NCBI RefSeq assembly: GCF_027286305.1
Contig: NZ_CP114599.1
Span: 2,294,001-2,358,000, forward strand
From: Phenylobacterium sp. NIBR 498073
GTDB lineage: Bacteria > Pseudomonadota > Alphaproteobacteria > Caulobacterales > Caulobacteraceae
Direction: 5' to 3'
DNA length: 64,000 bases
This document shows, piece after piece, positions 1 through 9,013 of this stretch; the stretch's first letter is position 1; every line of letters starts with the position of its first letter. The notes beneath the pieces are model-generated. The model searched no databases. It was given only the letters and a program-made list of their open reading frames with translations, and was not told the DNA's origin. The position numbers and the translations under genes were made by a program.

Positions 1-1
1 G

Positions 2-1141
2 ATCATCGCGGTCGCCGATCCGGTCGGCGGGCTGTGGCTCGACGCGCTGCGCATGACCATCGTGCCGCTGGTCTTCTCGCTGCTCGTGGTCGGCGTGTCA
101 GCGGCGGCGGGGACGGCGGCGGCGGGCGGGACGGCGGCGAGGGCGCTCGGCCTGTTCGGCGTGCTGCTGACGGCCAGCGCGTTGTTCTCGGCCCTGGCGG
201 TGTCGGGGGTGCTGGCGGCCTGGCCGGCCCCGCAGGCGGCGGTCGCGGGCCTGCGCGAGGCGGCGGGCCACTCGAGCCAGAAGGTCCCGGACTTCCCGAC
301 CATGGGCGCGTGGCTGCGCGCGTTCATCCCGACCAACCCGATCGAGGCCGCGGCCGAGACCAACATGGCGCCGCTGGTGGTGTTCGCGCTGCTGTTCGGC
401 CTGGCGCTGACCCGGATCCGCGCAGAGCTGCGCCGCGGCCTGACCGACGTCTTCCAGGCGCTGATGGACACCATGCTGGTGCTGGTCCAGTGGGTGTTGC
501 TGGTCGCGCCGATCGGGGTGTTCGCGCTGGCGCTGATCGTCGGGGCCAAGGCCGGGTTCGGCGCGGCCGGGGCGCTGGGCCACTACATCCTGATCCTGTC
601 GGGCGTCTGCATCGCCGTGGGCCTGCTTTCCTACCTGCTGGCGCTGGCGGCCGGCGTGCCGCTGGCGGCGTTCGCCAGGGCTGCGGCGCCGGCCCAGGCG
701 GTGGCGTTCTCGACCCAATCCTCGATCGCCTCGCTGCCGGCGATGATCGCCGGCACGCGACAGCTGGGCGCGTCGGAGGCCAGCATCGGCGTGGTGCTGC
801 CGCTGGCTGTGTCGCTGTTCCGGATCACCAGCCCGGCGGCGAACCTTGGCGTGGCGATCTATTGCGCCCACGTGTTCGGCGTGACGCTGAACGTCGCGCT
901 GCTGGCCGCCGGGATCGGGGTGGCGGCGGTGATCAGCCTGGCCTCGGTCGGGCTGCCGGGGCAGATCACCTTCTTTACGACCACGGGGCCGATCTGCCTG
1001 ATCATGGGCGTGCCGCTGGAGCTGCTTCCGATCCTGCTCGCGGTCGAGACCATTCCGGACATCTTCCGTACGGTCGGGAACGTCACCGCCGACATGGCGG
1101 TCACTTGCCTGGCCAAGGGCGTCGAGGGCCGCGCCGCATGA
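2..1141 (+). CDS. Dicarboxylate/amino acid:cation symporter (DAACS family), 5' end outside window
   Basis: Inner-membrane secondary transporter that probably imports an acidic amino acid or C4-dicarboxylate with Na+ or H+. The frame is open from base 2, and the residues before the first in-window ATG (position 53) read like the family's first conserved segment (LWLDALRMTIVPLVFSLLVV), so the gene begins upstream. About 379 codons are visible. Family landmarks are the HP1 serine-rich loop (FSTQSSIASLP, near 708-740), the unwound helix motif PAANLGVAIY (near 834-863), and the C-terminal substrate site DIFRTVGNVTAD (near 1059-1094). The stop overlaps the start of the TetR gene by 4 nt, so the two are translationally coupled. 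The exact substrate cannot be read from sequence. Confidence 0.9.
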   Translation: MIAVADPVGGLWLDALRMTIVPLVFSLLVVGVSAAAGTAAAGGTAARALGLFGVLLTASALFSALAVSGVLAAWPAPQAAVAGLREAAGHSSQKVPDFPTMGAWLRAFIPTNPIEAAAETNMAPLVVFALLFGLALTRIRAELRRGLTDVFQALMDTMLVLVQWVLLVAPIGVFALALIVGAKAGFGAAGALGHYILILSGVCIAVGLLSYLLALAAGVPLAAFARAAAPAQAVAFSTQSSIASLPAMIAGTRQLGASEASIGVVLPLAVSLFRITSPAANLGVAIYCAHVFGVTLNVALLAAGIGVAAVISLASVGLPGQITFFTTTGPICLIMGVPLELLPILLAVETIPDIFRTVGNVTADMAVTCLAKGVEGRAA

Positions 1142-1827
1142 CCCGGGCGGCGAAACCTGCGCCGCCGGCCCGCGGCCGGCGCAAGAAGGGCGAGGGCCCG
1201 GACCTGCGCAAGGCGATTCTCGACGCCGCCGAGCAGCTATTCGCGGCGCACGGCTTCTATGGGGTGACCACCCGCCAGGTCGCGGCCGAGGCGGGAGTCG
1301 ATACGGCGCTGATCCACTACTACTTCGGGGCCAAGCGCGATCTGTTCGACGCGGTGTTCGCGCGCCGCGCCGAGATCCTCAACGCCGTCCGCGTCGAGGC
1401 GATGGCGGCCTACGAGGCGCAGAGCGGCGGCCGTATGACGCCCCGCGGCGTCGTGGCGGCGTTCATCGACCCGTTGATCGAGATGTCGCTGACCGGGGAG
1501 CCGGGCTGGAAGAACTACTTCCGGCTGGTGGCGCTGGTGAACAACACTCCGGCCTGGGGCGGGGAGACGATGCACCACTATTTCGATCCCGTGGTGCACC
1601 AGTTCATCGACACCCTGCGCAAGGTGATGCCGCAGGCGCAGTCGCCGGACCTTTACTGGGGCTACCAGTTCCTGACCGGCTCGATGATGCTGGCGCTGTC
1701 GGAGACCGGGCGGATCGACCAGCTGTCGGAAGGGCTGTGCCGCTCGACCGACCTGGCGGCGGTCCGCGCGCGGCTGTTCGACTACTGCGCGGCGGGCTTC
1801 GAGGCGATCGTCGCACCGCGGTCGTGA
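1138..1827 (+). CDS. TetR/AcrR family transcriptional regulator
   Basis: DNA-binding repressor of 229 aa. The first 20 residues are a basic Pro/Arg/Lys-rich tail. A classic TetR N-terminal domain follows at about residues 22-70, with the helix-turn-helix segment TTRQVAAEAGVDTALIHYYF. The C-terminal part is an all-alpha ligand/dimerisation domain of normal size. The ATG overlaps the stop of the upstream symporter (ATGA), and nothing separates them, so the regulator is co-expressed with the transporter and may control it or respond to its substrate. That link is inference; no operator could be examined because the upstream region lies outside the window. Confidence 0.93.
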   Translation: MTRAAKPAPPARGRRKKGEGPDLRKAILDAAEQLFAAHGFYGVTTRQVAAEAGVDTALIHYYFGAKRDLFDAVFARRAEILNAVRVEAMAAYEAQSGGRMTPRGVVAAFIDPLIEMSLTGEPGWKNYFRLVALVNNTPAWGGETMHHYFDPVVHQFIDTLRKVMPQAQSPDLYWGYQFLTGSMMLALSETGRIDQLSEGLCRSTDLAAVRARLFDYCAAGFEAIVAPRS

Positions 1828-1853
1828 GCGGGCGGCGGGGCGACGGTCCGCCG

Positions 1854-1880
1854 TTGCAGCCGCGCGCCCACCGCTATAGG
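1854..1880 (+). promoter_or_regulatory. Candidate promoter for the yfgM-like/bamB/der operon
   Basis: TTGCAG (1854-1859) and GCTATAGG (1873-1880) are separated by 13 nt, matching the Caulobacter housekeeping pattern (TTGACG, 10-14 nt, GCTANAWC) at most positions. It sits about 50 nt before the GTG start at 1928. A 6-bp GC hairpin (1833-1838 with 1848-1853) lies just ahead and may end the tetR transcript. Confidence 0.45.
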
Positions 1881-1927
1881 TTCCGCCGCTCTGAACACTA
1901 ACGCCTATTCGCGCGGAGTCCCCCGAC

Positions 1928-2719
1928 GTGGTCGATGTCTTTGATGAAGTCGAGGAGCAGCTTCGCTCCGAGCGCTACAAGTCGATTGCGCTGAGGGTGC
2001 TGCCGATTCTCGGCGGCGTACTGGTCGTGGCGCTGGTCGCCGCCCTGGCGGTCTGGGGTTATCAGCACTTCCGCAGCCAGGCCGCGGCCGAGGCGTCCGA
2101 GAAGTACGCGCAGGCGATCGAGGCGTTCAACGCCGGCCGCCGCGACGACGCCATCCGCCTGTGGGGCGAGGTGGGGCAGGGCTCCTCCAAGGCCTATAAG
2201 TCGCTGGCGCTGCAGCACCTGGGCGGTCTGAAGGTCGCCGACAATAAAACCGCTGAGGCGGTGAAGCTGTTCGACGAGGCCGCCGAAGCTGCGCCGAACA
2301 ACATCATCGGCGACGCCGCCCGCCTCAAATCCGCCTTCGCCTTGCTCGACACGGCTCCGTACAAGGACATGGAGGCGCGCCTGACGCCGCTCACCGAAGA
2401 AGGCCGTCCCTACCGCGCAGAGGCGCGAGAGGCGCTGGCCTTCGCAAAGCTGATGGCCGGCGACCTGGCCGGCGCGCGTAGCGACTTTACGGTGATCGGG
2501 CTGATGGCCGACGCCGGCGAGGGCTCGCGCCAGCGTGCGGAAGCGGCCAAGGCCCTGATCGATTCCGGCTCGGCCAAGGCCCTGCCGGCGACCGTGAAGG
2601 CCGCCATGGCCCTGCCGCCGCCGGTGCAGCTGCCGCCCGGCGCCGTTCCGCCGGGCCTCGCGCCCCAGGGCGCCCCGCAACCGGCCGCCCCGCAACAGTC
2701 CGCCCCCGGAGCCCAATGA
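1928..2719 (+). CDS. YfgM-like membrane-anchored tetratricopeptide protein
   Basis: A 263-aa protein with a cytoplasmic N-terminus (about 1-22), one transmembrane helix (about 24-46, LPILGGVLVVALVAALAVWGY), and a periplasmic helical-repeat domain (about 55-210) of the TPR_21 type, followed by a Pro/Ala/Gln-rich tail. YfgM of E. coli is a periplasmic chaperone partner of the SecYEG/PpiD system and sits next to bamB and der, the same order as here. The start is GTG at 1928. The stop overlaps the bamB start by 4 nt. Function is assigned by architecture and gene order. Confidence 0.85.
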   Translation: MVDVFDEVEEQLRSERYKSIALRVLPILGGVLVVALVAALAVWGYQHFRSQAAAEASEKYAQAIEAFNAGRRDDAIRLWGEVGQGSSKAYKSLALQHLGGLKVADNKTAEAVKLFDEAAEAAPNNIIGDAARLKSAFALLDTAPYKDMEARLTPLTEEGRPYRAEAREALAFAKLMAGDLAGARSDFTVIGLMADAGEGSRQRAEAAKALIDSGSAKALPATVKAAMALPPPVQLPPGAVPPGLAPQGAPQPAAPQQSAPGAQ

Positions 2720-4104
2720 CGTCCATGCGCCGTACCAGCCTCCTTGCTCTGTTCCTGGCGGCGAGCGTCGCCGTGACCGGCTGCTCGACCGTCAATCGGC
2801 TCAACCCGTTCAACAAGGGCGATGAAGGCCCGCAGGAAACCGCGTCGGAAGGCGAGCGCATCGCTATCGTCGCGGCCGACCAGACCCTGGAAGTCGCCGA
2901 GGCCCTGAAGGGCGCGGACTTCTTCCTGCCGACCCCGGAAGCCAACGCCAGTTGGTCGCTGCCGGGCGGTTCGCCCGAACAGTCGATGAGCCACGTCGAG
3001 TCCAGCGGCCTGTCGGTCGCCTGGAAGCGCGGCTTCGGCCAGGGGTCCGACCGCGGCGCGCACGTGACCGCGACCCCGGTGGCGGCCAACGGCAAGATCT
3101 ACGTCATGGACGGCGAGGCGACCGTTACGGCGTTCGACGCCCAGTCGGGCGCGCAGCTGTGGCGCACGAACCTGCGTCCGGACTCCAAGCGCGACAAGGA
3201 GGCCTTCGGCGGCGGTCTGGCCTTGGCCGACGGCAAGCTCTACGTGACTTCGGGCTACCGCTTCGCCGCCGAGCTCAACGCCGACACCGGCGTGGTGACC
3301 TGGCGGACGAGCACCGAGCAACCGATCCATGCGGCCCCGACAGTGTCGGGCGGGCGGGTGTTCGCGGTGGCGATCGACAATACGCTGCTGACCTTCGATG
3401 CGGCGACCGGCGCGACCGGCTGGACCTACCAGGCCCTGTCGGAATCGGCGCGGATCCTGGCCGCGTCCAGCCCGGCAGTGTCGGGCGACACGGTCGTGGC
3501 CTCGTTCGGGTCTGGCGAACTGGTGGCGCTGCGCGCGGCCAACGGCAACGACCTGTGGAACGAGGCGCTGAGCCGCGCTAACCGCAACAACGCGCTGTCG
3601 GAAATTCGGGACATCCCGGGCCGGCCGGTCATCTACCAGGGCGACGTGTTCGCGGTCAGCCATTCGGGCGTGTTCGCGGCCACCGACCTGCGCACCGGCC
3701 AGGCGCGCTGGAGCCTCCCGGTGACGGGCATCACTTCGCCGTGGCCGGCGGGCGACGTCGTCTATGTGGTCTCCAAGGCCGGCGAAGTGATCTGCGTGGC
3801 GCGCGAGAGCGGCCAGATCTACTGGATCACCGACCTGGGCAAGGACCGCGAGTCGAACGGCGGCGGCTTCATGGGCATCGGCAAGAAGAAGTTCACCACC
3901 CGCCCGATCTGGTCGAGCCCGCTGCTGGCCTCCAACAAGCTGATCCTGGCCGGATCGACCGGCGAGCTGGTCGCCCTGAACGCCAAGACCGGCGCCGTCG
4001 AGAACACGGTGAACCTCGGTTCGCCGACCCTGATCAGCCCCATCGCCGTCGCTGGTACGGTGTATGTTGCGACCGACAAGGCGCAACTGATCGCCCTGCG
4101 CTAA
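2716..4104 (+). CDS. bamB: Outer membrane protein assembly factor BamB (lipoprotein)
   Basis: Component of the BAM complex that helps insert beta-barrel proteins into the outer membrane from the periplasmic side. The 462-aa product starts with a lipoprotein signal peptide whose lipobox is VTGC (lipidated Cys23). It then carries repeated PQQ-type beta-propeller blades, with recurring units such as GKIYVMDGEATVTAFDAQSG, GKLYVTSGYRF and GELVALNAKTG. An insertion rich in Gly and Lys (GGGFMGIGKKKF) occurs late in the propeller. It is coupled to the YfgM-like gene upstream (ATGA overlap), and der follows 16 nt downstream. Confidence 0.93.
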   Translation: MTSMRRTSLLALFLAASVAVTGCSTVNRLNPFNKGDEGPQETASEGERIAIVAADQTLEVAEALKGADFFLPTPEANASWSLPGGSPEQSMSHVESSGLSVAWKRGFGQGSDRGAHVTATPVAANGKIYVMDGEATVTAFDAQSGAQLWRTNLRPDSKRDKEAFGGGLALADGKLYVTSGYRFAAELNADTGVVTWRTSTEQPIHAAPTVSGGRVFAVAIDNTLLTFDAATGATGWTYQALSESARILAASSPAVSGDTVVASFGSGELVALRAANGNDLWNEALSRANRNNALSEIRDIPGRPVIYQGDVFAVSHSGVFAATDLRTGQARWSLPVTGITSPWPAGDVVYVVSKAGEVICVARESGQIYWITDLGKDRESNGGGFMGIGKKKFTTRPIWSSPLLASNKLILAGSTGELVALNAKTGAVENTVNLGSPTLISPIAVAGTVYVATDKAQLIALR

Positions 4105-4120
4105 GCGGAACCTGATTTAG

Positions 4121-5752
4121 ATGCCTATGCGGCTCGCTATCGTCGGACGGCCCAATGTCGGCAAGTCGACATTGTTTAACCGGCTGGCGGGCAAGAAGCT
4201 CGCGATCGTCGACGACCAACCCGGCGTCACCCGCGACCGTCGCTTCGGCTCCGGCCGGATCGGCGACCTGGAACTCGAGTTGATCGACACCGCCGGTTTT
4301 GAGGATGTCACCGATGACAGCCTTGAATCGCGCATGCGCCAGCAAACGATCGTGGCCATCGAAGAAGCCGACGTGGCGCTCTTCGTGGTGGACGCCCGCG
4401 ACGGCGTGACCCCGATGGACGAGGTGTTCGCCGAGATCCTGCGTCGGCACGACAAGCCGGTGATCCTGGCGGCCAACAAGGCTGAATCCAAGGCCAGCGA
4501 CGTCGGCGTGAACGAGGCCTTCGGCCTGGGCCTGGGCGAGCCGATCGCAATCTCCGCCGAGCACGGCGAGGGTATGGCGGACCTCTATCAGGCGCTGCTC
4601 GGCGTCTACTCGGACCTGGACGAGGAAGAAGAGGACGAAGGCGAAAAGCCGATCCGCATCGCCATCGTCGGACGTCCGAACGCCGGGAAGTCGACCCTGG
4701 TCAACAAGCTGATCGGTGAAGACCGGCTGCTGACCGGCCCCGAGGCTGGCATCACCCGCGACGCCATTCCGGTCGACTGGACCTGGGAAGGCCGCCCGGT
4801 GCGGTTGGTCGACACCGCCGGCCTTCGCCGCAAGGCCAAGGTTCAGGAGAAGCTGGAAAAGCTGTCGACCAGCGACACCATCCGCGCGATCACCTTCGCC
4901 GAGGTGGTGATCCTGGTGATGGACGCCACCCACCCGTTCGAGATCCAGGACCTGCAGATCGCCGACCTGGTCGAGCGCGAGGGCCGCGGTCTGGTCTTCT
5001 GCCTGGCGAAGTGGGACCTGATCGAAAATCAGGGCGCGACCCTGAAGGAAATCACCGAGGAGGCCGGCCGCCTGCTGCCGCAACTGCGCGGCTCGCCGGT
5101 CGTGGCGCTGTCGGCCGAAACCGGACGGCACCTGGACCGGCTGATGCCGGCGGTGTTCAAGGTGCACGGCGACTGGTCGACCAAGGTGAAGACCCGCGAC
5201 CTGAACGACTGGCTGCAGATGGCGCTGGAGCGGCATCCGCCGCCGGCGGTCAACGGGCGCCGGGTGAAGCCGAAATACATGGCGCAGATCAAGGCGCGCC
5301 CGCCGACCTTCGTGATGTTCGCGACCCGGGCCGACCAGCTGCCGGACCACTACCGCCGCTATCTGATCAACTCGCTGCGCGAGAGCTTCGACCTGCCGGG
5401 CGTGCCGATGCGGCTGACCGTCAAGTCGAACAAGAACCCCTATGCCGAAGGCGAGGAGAAGGGCGGGCCGGCGCCGAAGTCGTCCGTGCCGACGTTCGCT
5501 CCGAAGCTGGGCAAGAAGGTGGTGACGCCGAAGGGCGTGGCCGCGGTGCGGGCCAAGGCGGCCGGCGCCGTGGTCGAGGCGGCCGAGAAGCCCAAGCCCA
5601 AGGTCAAGCCGAAGACCAAGCAGGTCGCGCCCGGCAAGGCCAAGGTCGGCGCAGGCCCTACGCCGAAGGGCCGCGCCGCCAAGCTGAACCGCCCCGGCGT
5701 CAAGCCGAAGCGAGCGTCCCGGCCGACTTCCACTCGTCGAAGCGGACGTTAG
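4121..5752 (+). CDS. der: Ribosome biogenesis GTPase Der (EngA)
   Basis: Essential GTPase for 50S subunit maturation, cytoplasmic. Two tandem G domains are visible. The first has GRPNVGKST (about residues 8-16), DTAGF and NKAE; the second has GRPNAGKST (about 182-190), DTAGL and KWDL. A KH-like domain follows (about 350-440). The protein is 543 aa, longer than the usual 430-490, because of a C-terminal tail of about 100 residues rich in Lys, Ala, Pro and Val that resembles an RNA-binding or histone-like tail. The tail's last 53 nt overlap the convergent SDR gene. Third gene of the yfgM-bamB-der set. Confidence 0.97.
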   Translation: MPMRLAIVGRPNVGKSTLFNRLAGKKLAIVDDQPGVTRDRRFGSGRIGDLELELIDTAGFEDVTDDSLESRMRQQTIVAIEEADVALFVVDARDGVTPMDEVFAEILRRHDKPVILAANKAESKASDVGVNEAFGLGLGEPIAISAEHGEGMADLYQALLGVYSDLDEEEEDEGEKPIRIAIVGRPNAGKSTLVNKLIGEDRLLTGPEAGITRDAIPVDWTWEGRPVRLVDTAGLRRKAKVQEKLEKLSTSDTIRAITFAEVVILVMDATHPFEIQDLQIADLVEREGRGLVFCLAKWDLIENQGATLKEITEEAGRLLPQLRGSPVVALSAETGRHLDRLMPAVFKVHGDWSTKVKTRDLNDWLQMALERHPPPAVNGRRVKPKYMAQIKARPPTFVMFATRADQLPDHYRRYLINSLRESFDLPGVPMRLTVKSNKNPYAEGEEKGGPAPKSSVPTFAPKLGKKVVTPKGVAAVRAKAAGAVVEAAEKPKPKVKPKTKQVAPGKAKVGAGPTPKGRAAKLNRPGVKPKRASRPTSTRRSGR

Positions 5753-6449
5753 TCTTCGGCAGGCCGAGTTCGGCCTGGGCCAGTTCCACGATCAGCGGGC
5801 CGATCTCCGACGGGTGCGGGAGGTCCATCGGGTCTTCGCCGGGCATGGCTTCGGCGCGCATCTTGGTGCGCATGGCGCCCGGATCGATCAGGGCCGCGCG
5901 CACGGACGTGTTTTCCAGCTCGTCGGCCCAGGTGCGGACCAGGTGTTCGACCGCGGCCTTGGTGGCCCCATAGGCGCCCCAGAACGCCTTCGGCCGCTCG
6001 ACGCGGCCCGTGGTGAAGAACAGCCCGCGGCCGGCGTCGGACTCGCGCAGCAGCCGCTCAGTCGAACGGATCAGGCGATAGGTGGCGGTCAGGTTGGCGC
6101 TGACCACCCGGTCCCAGATCGGGGGGTCGATGTGCGACACCGGGGTCAGGCCGCCGAGGATCGCCGCAGCGTGGACCAGGATGTCCAGGCGCTGGAACCG
6201 CTGGTGGATCGCCAGGCCCAGGCCGTCGATGTCGTCGCCCTTCATGAGGTCCAGCGGAACCAGGGTGGCCGGCTTGCCGGTCGCCTGCTTGATCTCGTCG
6301 TCGAGGGATTCCAGCGCGCCCTGGTTGCGTCCGACGGCGATCACGTGAGCGCCCGCCTTCGCCAGGGCCAGGGCGCACTCGCGGCCGATGCCGCGCGTCG
6401 CGCCGGTGACCAGGGCGATGCGGCCGTCGAGGGGAAGGGACTCAGTCAT
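5700..6449 (-). CDS. SDR family NAD(P)-dependent oxidoreductase
   Basis: Classical short-chain dehydrogenase of 249 aa. The cofactor motif TGATRGIG is at residues 15-22 and the catalytic Tyr/Lys pair YGATK at Tyr160/Lys164. The residue 13 before Tyr, where most SDRs have the catalytic Ser, is Thr147 in FFTTGR, so activity is plausible but the triad is not standard. The substrate is unknown. Its start overlaps the end of the upstream BASS transporter by 8 nt, so both are probably on one minus-strand transcript. The 3' end overlaps der by 53 nt in the convergent orientation. Confidence 0.9.
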   Translation of the reverse strand: MTESLPLDGRIALVTGATRGIGRECALALAKAGAHVIAVGRNQGALESLDDEIKQATGKPATLVPLDLMKGDDIDGLGLAIHQRFQRLDILVHAAAILGGLTPVSHIDPPIWDRVVSANLTATYRLIRSTERLLRESDAGRGLFFTTGRVERPKAFWGAYGATKAAVEHLVRTWADELENTSVRAALIDPGAMRTKMRAEAMPGEDPMDLPHPSEIGPLIVELAQAELGLPKTNVRFDEWKSAGTLASA

Positions 6450-7464
6450 GACTTGGCTCTTGAAGCGGACGTTGGGCGTAGCGCTGGGCCAGGACGGCGC
6501 AGAGCATCAGTTGGAACTGGTGGTACAGCATCACCGGCAGAAGCACGAACCCTACCGTCGCGGCGGGGAAGAGCACGCCGGCCATGGGCACGCCGGCGGC
6601 CAGACTCTTGTTGCAGCCGGCGAAAGCGATGGCGATCTCGTCTTCCTTGGGGAAGCCGCGGACCCGGGCGATCCAGATCATGAACCCCAGCGAGATGGCC
6701 AGCAGCACCAGGCAGACGAGGATGATGCGGACGAGGTCGAGGGCTGTGACCTTGGACCAGATGCCGGCGACCACGGCGCCCGAGAAGGCGTTGTAGACCA
6801 CCAGCAGGATCGAGACCTTGTCGACCAGGCCGAGCGGCTTGGCGTGGCGCGAGATCCAGCCGCCGATCCAGCGGCGCAGCACCTGGCCGGCCAGGAACGG
6901 GGCCAGCAGTTGCAGCAGGATCGCCTCGAAAGAGGAGAACGAGAGGCCGCCACCCTCGGCGCCCAGCAGCAGCCCGACCAGCAACGGGGTGATGAACATG
7001 CCGAGCAGATTGGAGACCGACGCCCCGCAGACGGCGGCCGCGACATTGCCCTTGCCGATGGCGGTGAAGCCGATCGCCGATTGGATGGTCGACGGCAGGC
7101 AGGCCAGGTAGACGAGGCCTGGAGCCAGGGCGGCCGGCACGATCCAGCCCGGCAGCCCCGCGGCGCCGAGGCCGAGCAACGGCCAGAGGACGAAGGTGGT
7201 GGCCAGCACCAGGCCGTGCAGACGCCAGTGCAGCAGGCCGCGGATCACGGCCTCCTGGCTGAGCTTGGCGCCGTGCAGGAAGAACACCAGGGCGATGCCG
7301 GCCTTGGTCAGGTCGGAAACGAGCGGCGCGGCCGCGCCGCGGGCGGGCAGGATGGAGGCGAGCACCACCATCCCGACGATCGCGCCGATGTACCAATCCA
7401 GGCCGAGCGACTTCAGCCGGGCCTGGAGGCCGGTGGGCCGGGGTCCTGCCTTGGCGTCAGTCAC
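6442..7464 (-). CDS. Bile acid:sodium symporter family protein (SBF-like, YfeH type)
   Basis: Polytopic inner-membrane transporter of 340 aa with about nine or ten hydrophobic segments. The N-terminal region (DWYIGAIVGMVVLASILPARG) and the motifs FFLHGAKLS and FAGCNKSLAAGVPMAG are typical of the SBF_like branch of the bile acid/Na+ symporter family. Substrates of this branch are poorly known, so none is named. It lies 55 nt after purF on the same strand and overlaps the following SDR gene by 8 nt. Hairpins in the gap suggest partial transcriptional separation from purF. Confidence 0.88.
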   Translation of the reverse strand: MTDAKAGPRPTGLQARLKSLGLDWYIGAIVGMVVLASILPARGAAAPLVSDLTKAGIALVFFLHGAKLSQEAVIRGLLHWRLHGLVLATTFVLWPLLGLGAAGLPGWIVPAALAPGLVYLACLPSTIQSAIGFTAIGKGNVAAAVCGASVSNLLGMFITPLLVGLLLGAEGGGLSFSSFEAILLQLLAPFLAGQVLRRWIGGWISRHAKPLGLVDKVSILLVVYNAFSGAVVAGIWSKVTALDLVRIILVCLVLLAISLGFMIWIARVRGFPKEDEIAIAFAGCNKSLAAGVPMAGVLFPAATVGFVLLPVMLYHQFQLMLCAVLAQRYAQRPLQEPSHD

Positions 7465-7471
7465 GCCTCAA

Positions 7472-7506
7472 CCTTCGCGAAGGAGCCTTTCCCAAAGAGG
7501 AAAGGC
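7472..7506 (-). terminator. Paired hairpins between purF and the BASS transporter
   Basis: An 8-bp perfect inverted repeat, GCCTTTCC (7485-7492) and GGAAAGGC (7499-7506), has a 6-nt loop. It is followed on the minus strand by a 12-nt perfect palindrome CCTTCGCGAAGG (7472-7483). There is no T tract, so this may be a weak terminator, an RNA-processing site or a 3'-end stabiliser for purF mRNA. Confidence 0.5.
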
Positions 7507-7519
7507 CCGTAGGCGGGGG

Positions 7520-9013
7520 TCACGCGTCGACCAGGAACGACAGCTGGCGGTCAGCGCCGTCGTTGCGGCCCTCGGCGATCTCGCGATCCAGCAGGCGGGT
7601 CGGATAGTCGCCGGTGAAGTAGTGGTCGGTGAACTGCGGGTTGGCCGGATCGCGCGGCGCGGCCTGCATCGCGGCGTAGAGGCCGTCGACGGACAGGTAG
7701 CCCATGGTGTCGACCTCGAGGATCTTGGCGATCTCCTCGACCGACTTGTTCGCCGCCAGCAGGTGCTCGCGGTCGGGCATGTCGATACCGTAGTAATCCG
7801 GCCACATGATCGGCGGCGAGGCCGAACGGAGGTGGACTTCCTTGGCGCCGGCTTCGCGCACCATGCGGACGATCTTCAGCGAGGTGGTGCCGCGGACGAT
7901 GGAGTCGTCGATCAGCACGACGCGCTTGCCCGCCAGGACCGCGCGGTTGGGGCTGTGCTTCATGCGCACGCCCAGTTCGCGAACGCCCTGGGTCGGCTGG
8001 ATGAAGGTCCGGCCGACATAGTGGTTGCGGATGATGCCCATCTCGAAAGGCAGGCCGCTTTCCTGGGCGTAGCCGATGGCGGCCGGGACGCCGGAGTCGG
8101 GCACCGGGACGACGACATCGGCCTCGACGCCGCTTTCCTGGGCCAATCGACGACCCATCCGCTTGCGCACGTCATAGACCGAGCGGCCGTTCACGACGCT
8201 GTCCGGACGGGCGAAGTAGACGTACTCGAACACGCAGGGACGGGCCTGCGCGGCCGGGAACGGCTTCATGCTGCGGATGCCCTTGTGGTCGATGACGACC
8301 ATCTCGCCGTGCTCGACGTCGCGGACGAACTTGGCGCCGATCATGTCGAGGGCGCAGGTCTCGGAGGCCAGCACCGGCTTGCCGTCGAGGTCGCCGAGGA
8401 CCAGCGGACGGATGCCCAGCGGGTCGCGCACGCCGATCAGCTTCTTGTTGGTCAGGGCGACGAGGGCGTAGCCGCCTTCGATCTTTGACAGGGCGTCGAT
8501 AAAGCGCTCGACGAACTTGGCCTTCCGCGAGCGGGCCAGGAGGTGAAGGATAACCTCGGAGTCCGAGGTCGACTGGAAGATCGCGCCTTCGGCGACCAGC
8601 TGCTCGCGCAGGGTCAGGAAGTTGGTGAGATTGCCGTTGTGCGCCAGGGCCACGCCGCCGGCCTCAAGGTCGGCGAACATCGGCTGGACGTTGCGGATGA
8701 AGCTGCCGCCGGCGGTCGAGTAGCGGGTGTGGCCGATGGCCGAGTGGCCAGGTAGGCGCTCGACCAGATCCGGGCCGGCGAAGGCGTCGCCGACATGGCC
8801 CATGTGGCGCTCGGTATGGAAGCGCTGGCCGTCGAAGACCGCGATACCGCAGGCCTCCTGGCCGCGGTGTTGGAGGGCGTGCAGACCCAGCGCGGTGATC
8901 GCCGCCGCAGCGGCGGTATCATAGACGCCGAACACCCCGCACTCGAGGCGGGGAGTGTCGTCGTCAGGATCGCGATAGGTCGGCTGGCGCCATCGATCTT
9001 GATCCTGAGTCAT
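7520..9013 (-). CDS. purF: Amidophosphoribosyltransferase PurF
   Basis: First committed enzyme of purine synthesis: it converts PRPP and glutamine to phosphoribosylamine in the cytoplasm. The 497-aa protein has an N-terminal Ntn-type glutaminase domain with the nucleophile Cys25 (LECGVFGVYD) preceded by a 24-residue segment that would be removed as a propeptide, as in the Bacillus-type enzyme. The C-terminal phosphoribosyltransferase domain shows the PRPP loop VVLIDDSIVRGTTS and YVGRTFIQP. Its ATG overlaps the stop of the cvpA-type gene by 4 nt, the same neighbour as in E. coli cvpA-purF. Confidence 0.97.
   Translation of the reverse strand: MTQDQDRWRQPTYRDPDDDTPRLECGVFGVYDTAAAAAITALGLHALQHRGQEACGIAVFDGQRFHTERHMGHVGDAFAGPDLVERLPGHSAIGHTRYSTAGGSFIRNVQPMFADLEAGGVALAHNGNLTNFLTLREQLVAEGAIFQSTSDSEVILHLLARSRKAKFVERFIDALSKIEGGYALVALTNKKLIGVRDPLGIRPLVLGDLDGKPVLASETCALDMIGAKFVRDVEHGEMVVIDHKGIRSMKPFPAAQARPCVFEYVYFARPDSVVNGRSVYDVRKRMGRRLAQESGVEADVVVPVPDSGVPAAIGYAQESGLPFEMGIIRNHYVGRTFIQPTQGVRELGVRMKHSPNRAVLAGKRVVLIDDSIVRGTTSLKIVRMVREAGAKEVHLRSASPPIMWPDYYGIDMPDREHLLAANKSVEEIAKILEVDTMGYLSVDGLYAAMQAAPRDPANPQFTDHYFTGDYPTRLLDREIAEGRNDGADRQLSFLVDA

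Noticed and set aside
34..1827. A 597-codon plus-strand frame spanning the symporter and TetR genes
   Set aside because: Only its last part (from 1138) is the real TetR gene. The first part is low-complexity Gly/Arg/Ala translation of the symporter in another frame, typical of high-GC DNA.
2410..4086. A 558-codon minus-strand frame opposite bamB
   Set aside because: His/Arg/Gly-rich composition and no family motif, while bamB on the plus strand has a clear signal peptide and propeller repeats. The same reasoning excludes other long opposite-strand frames, such as 4034-5350 and 13947-14998.
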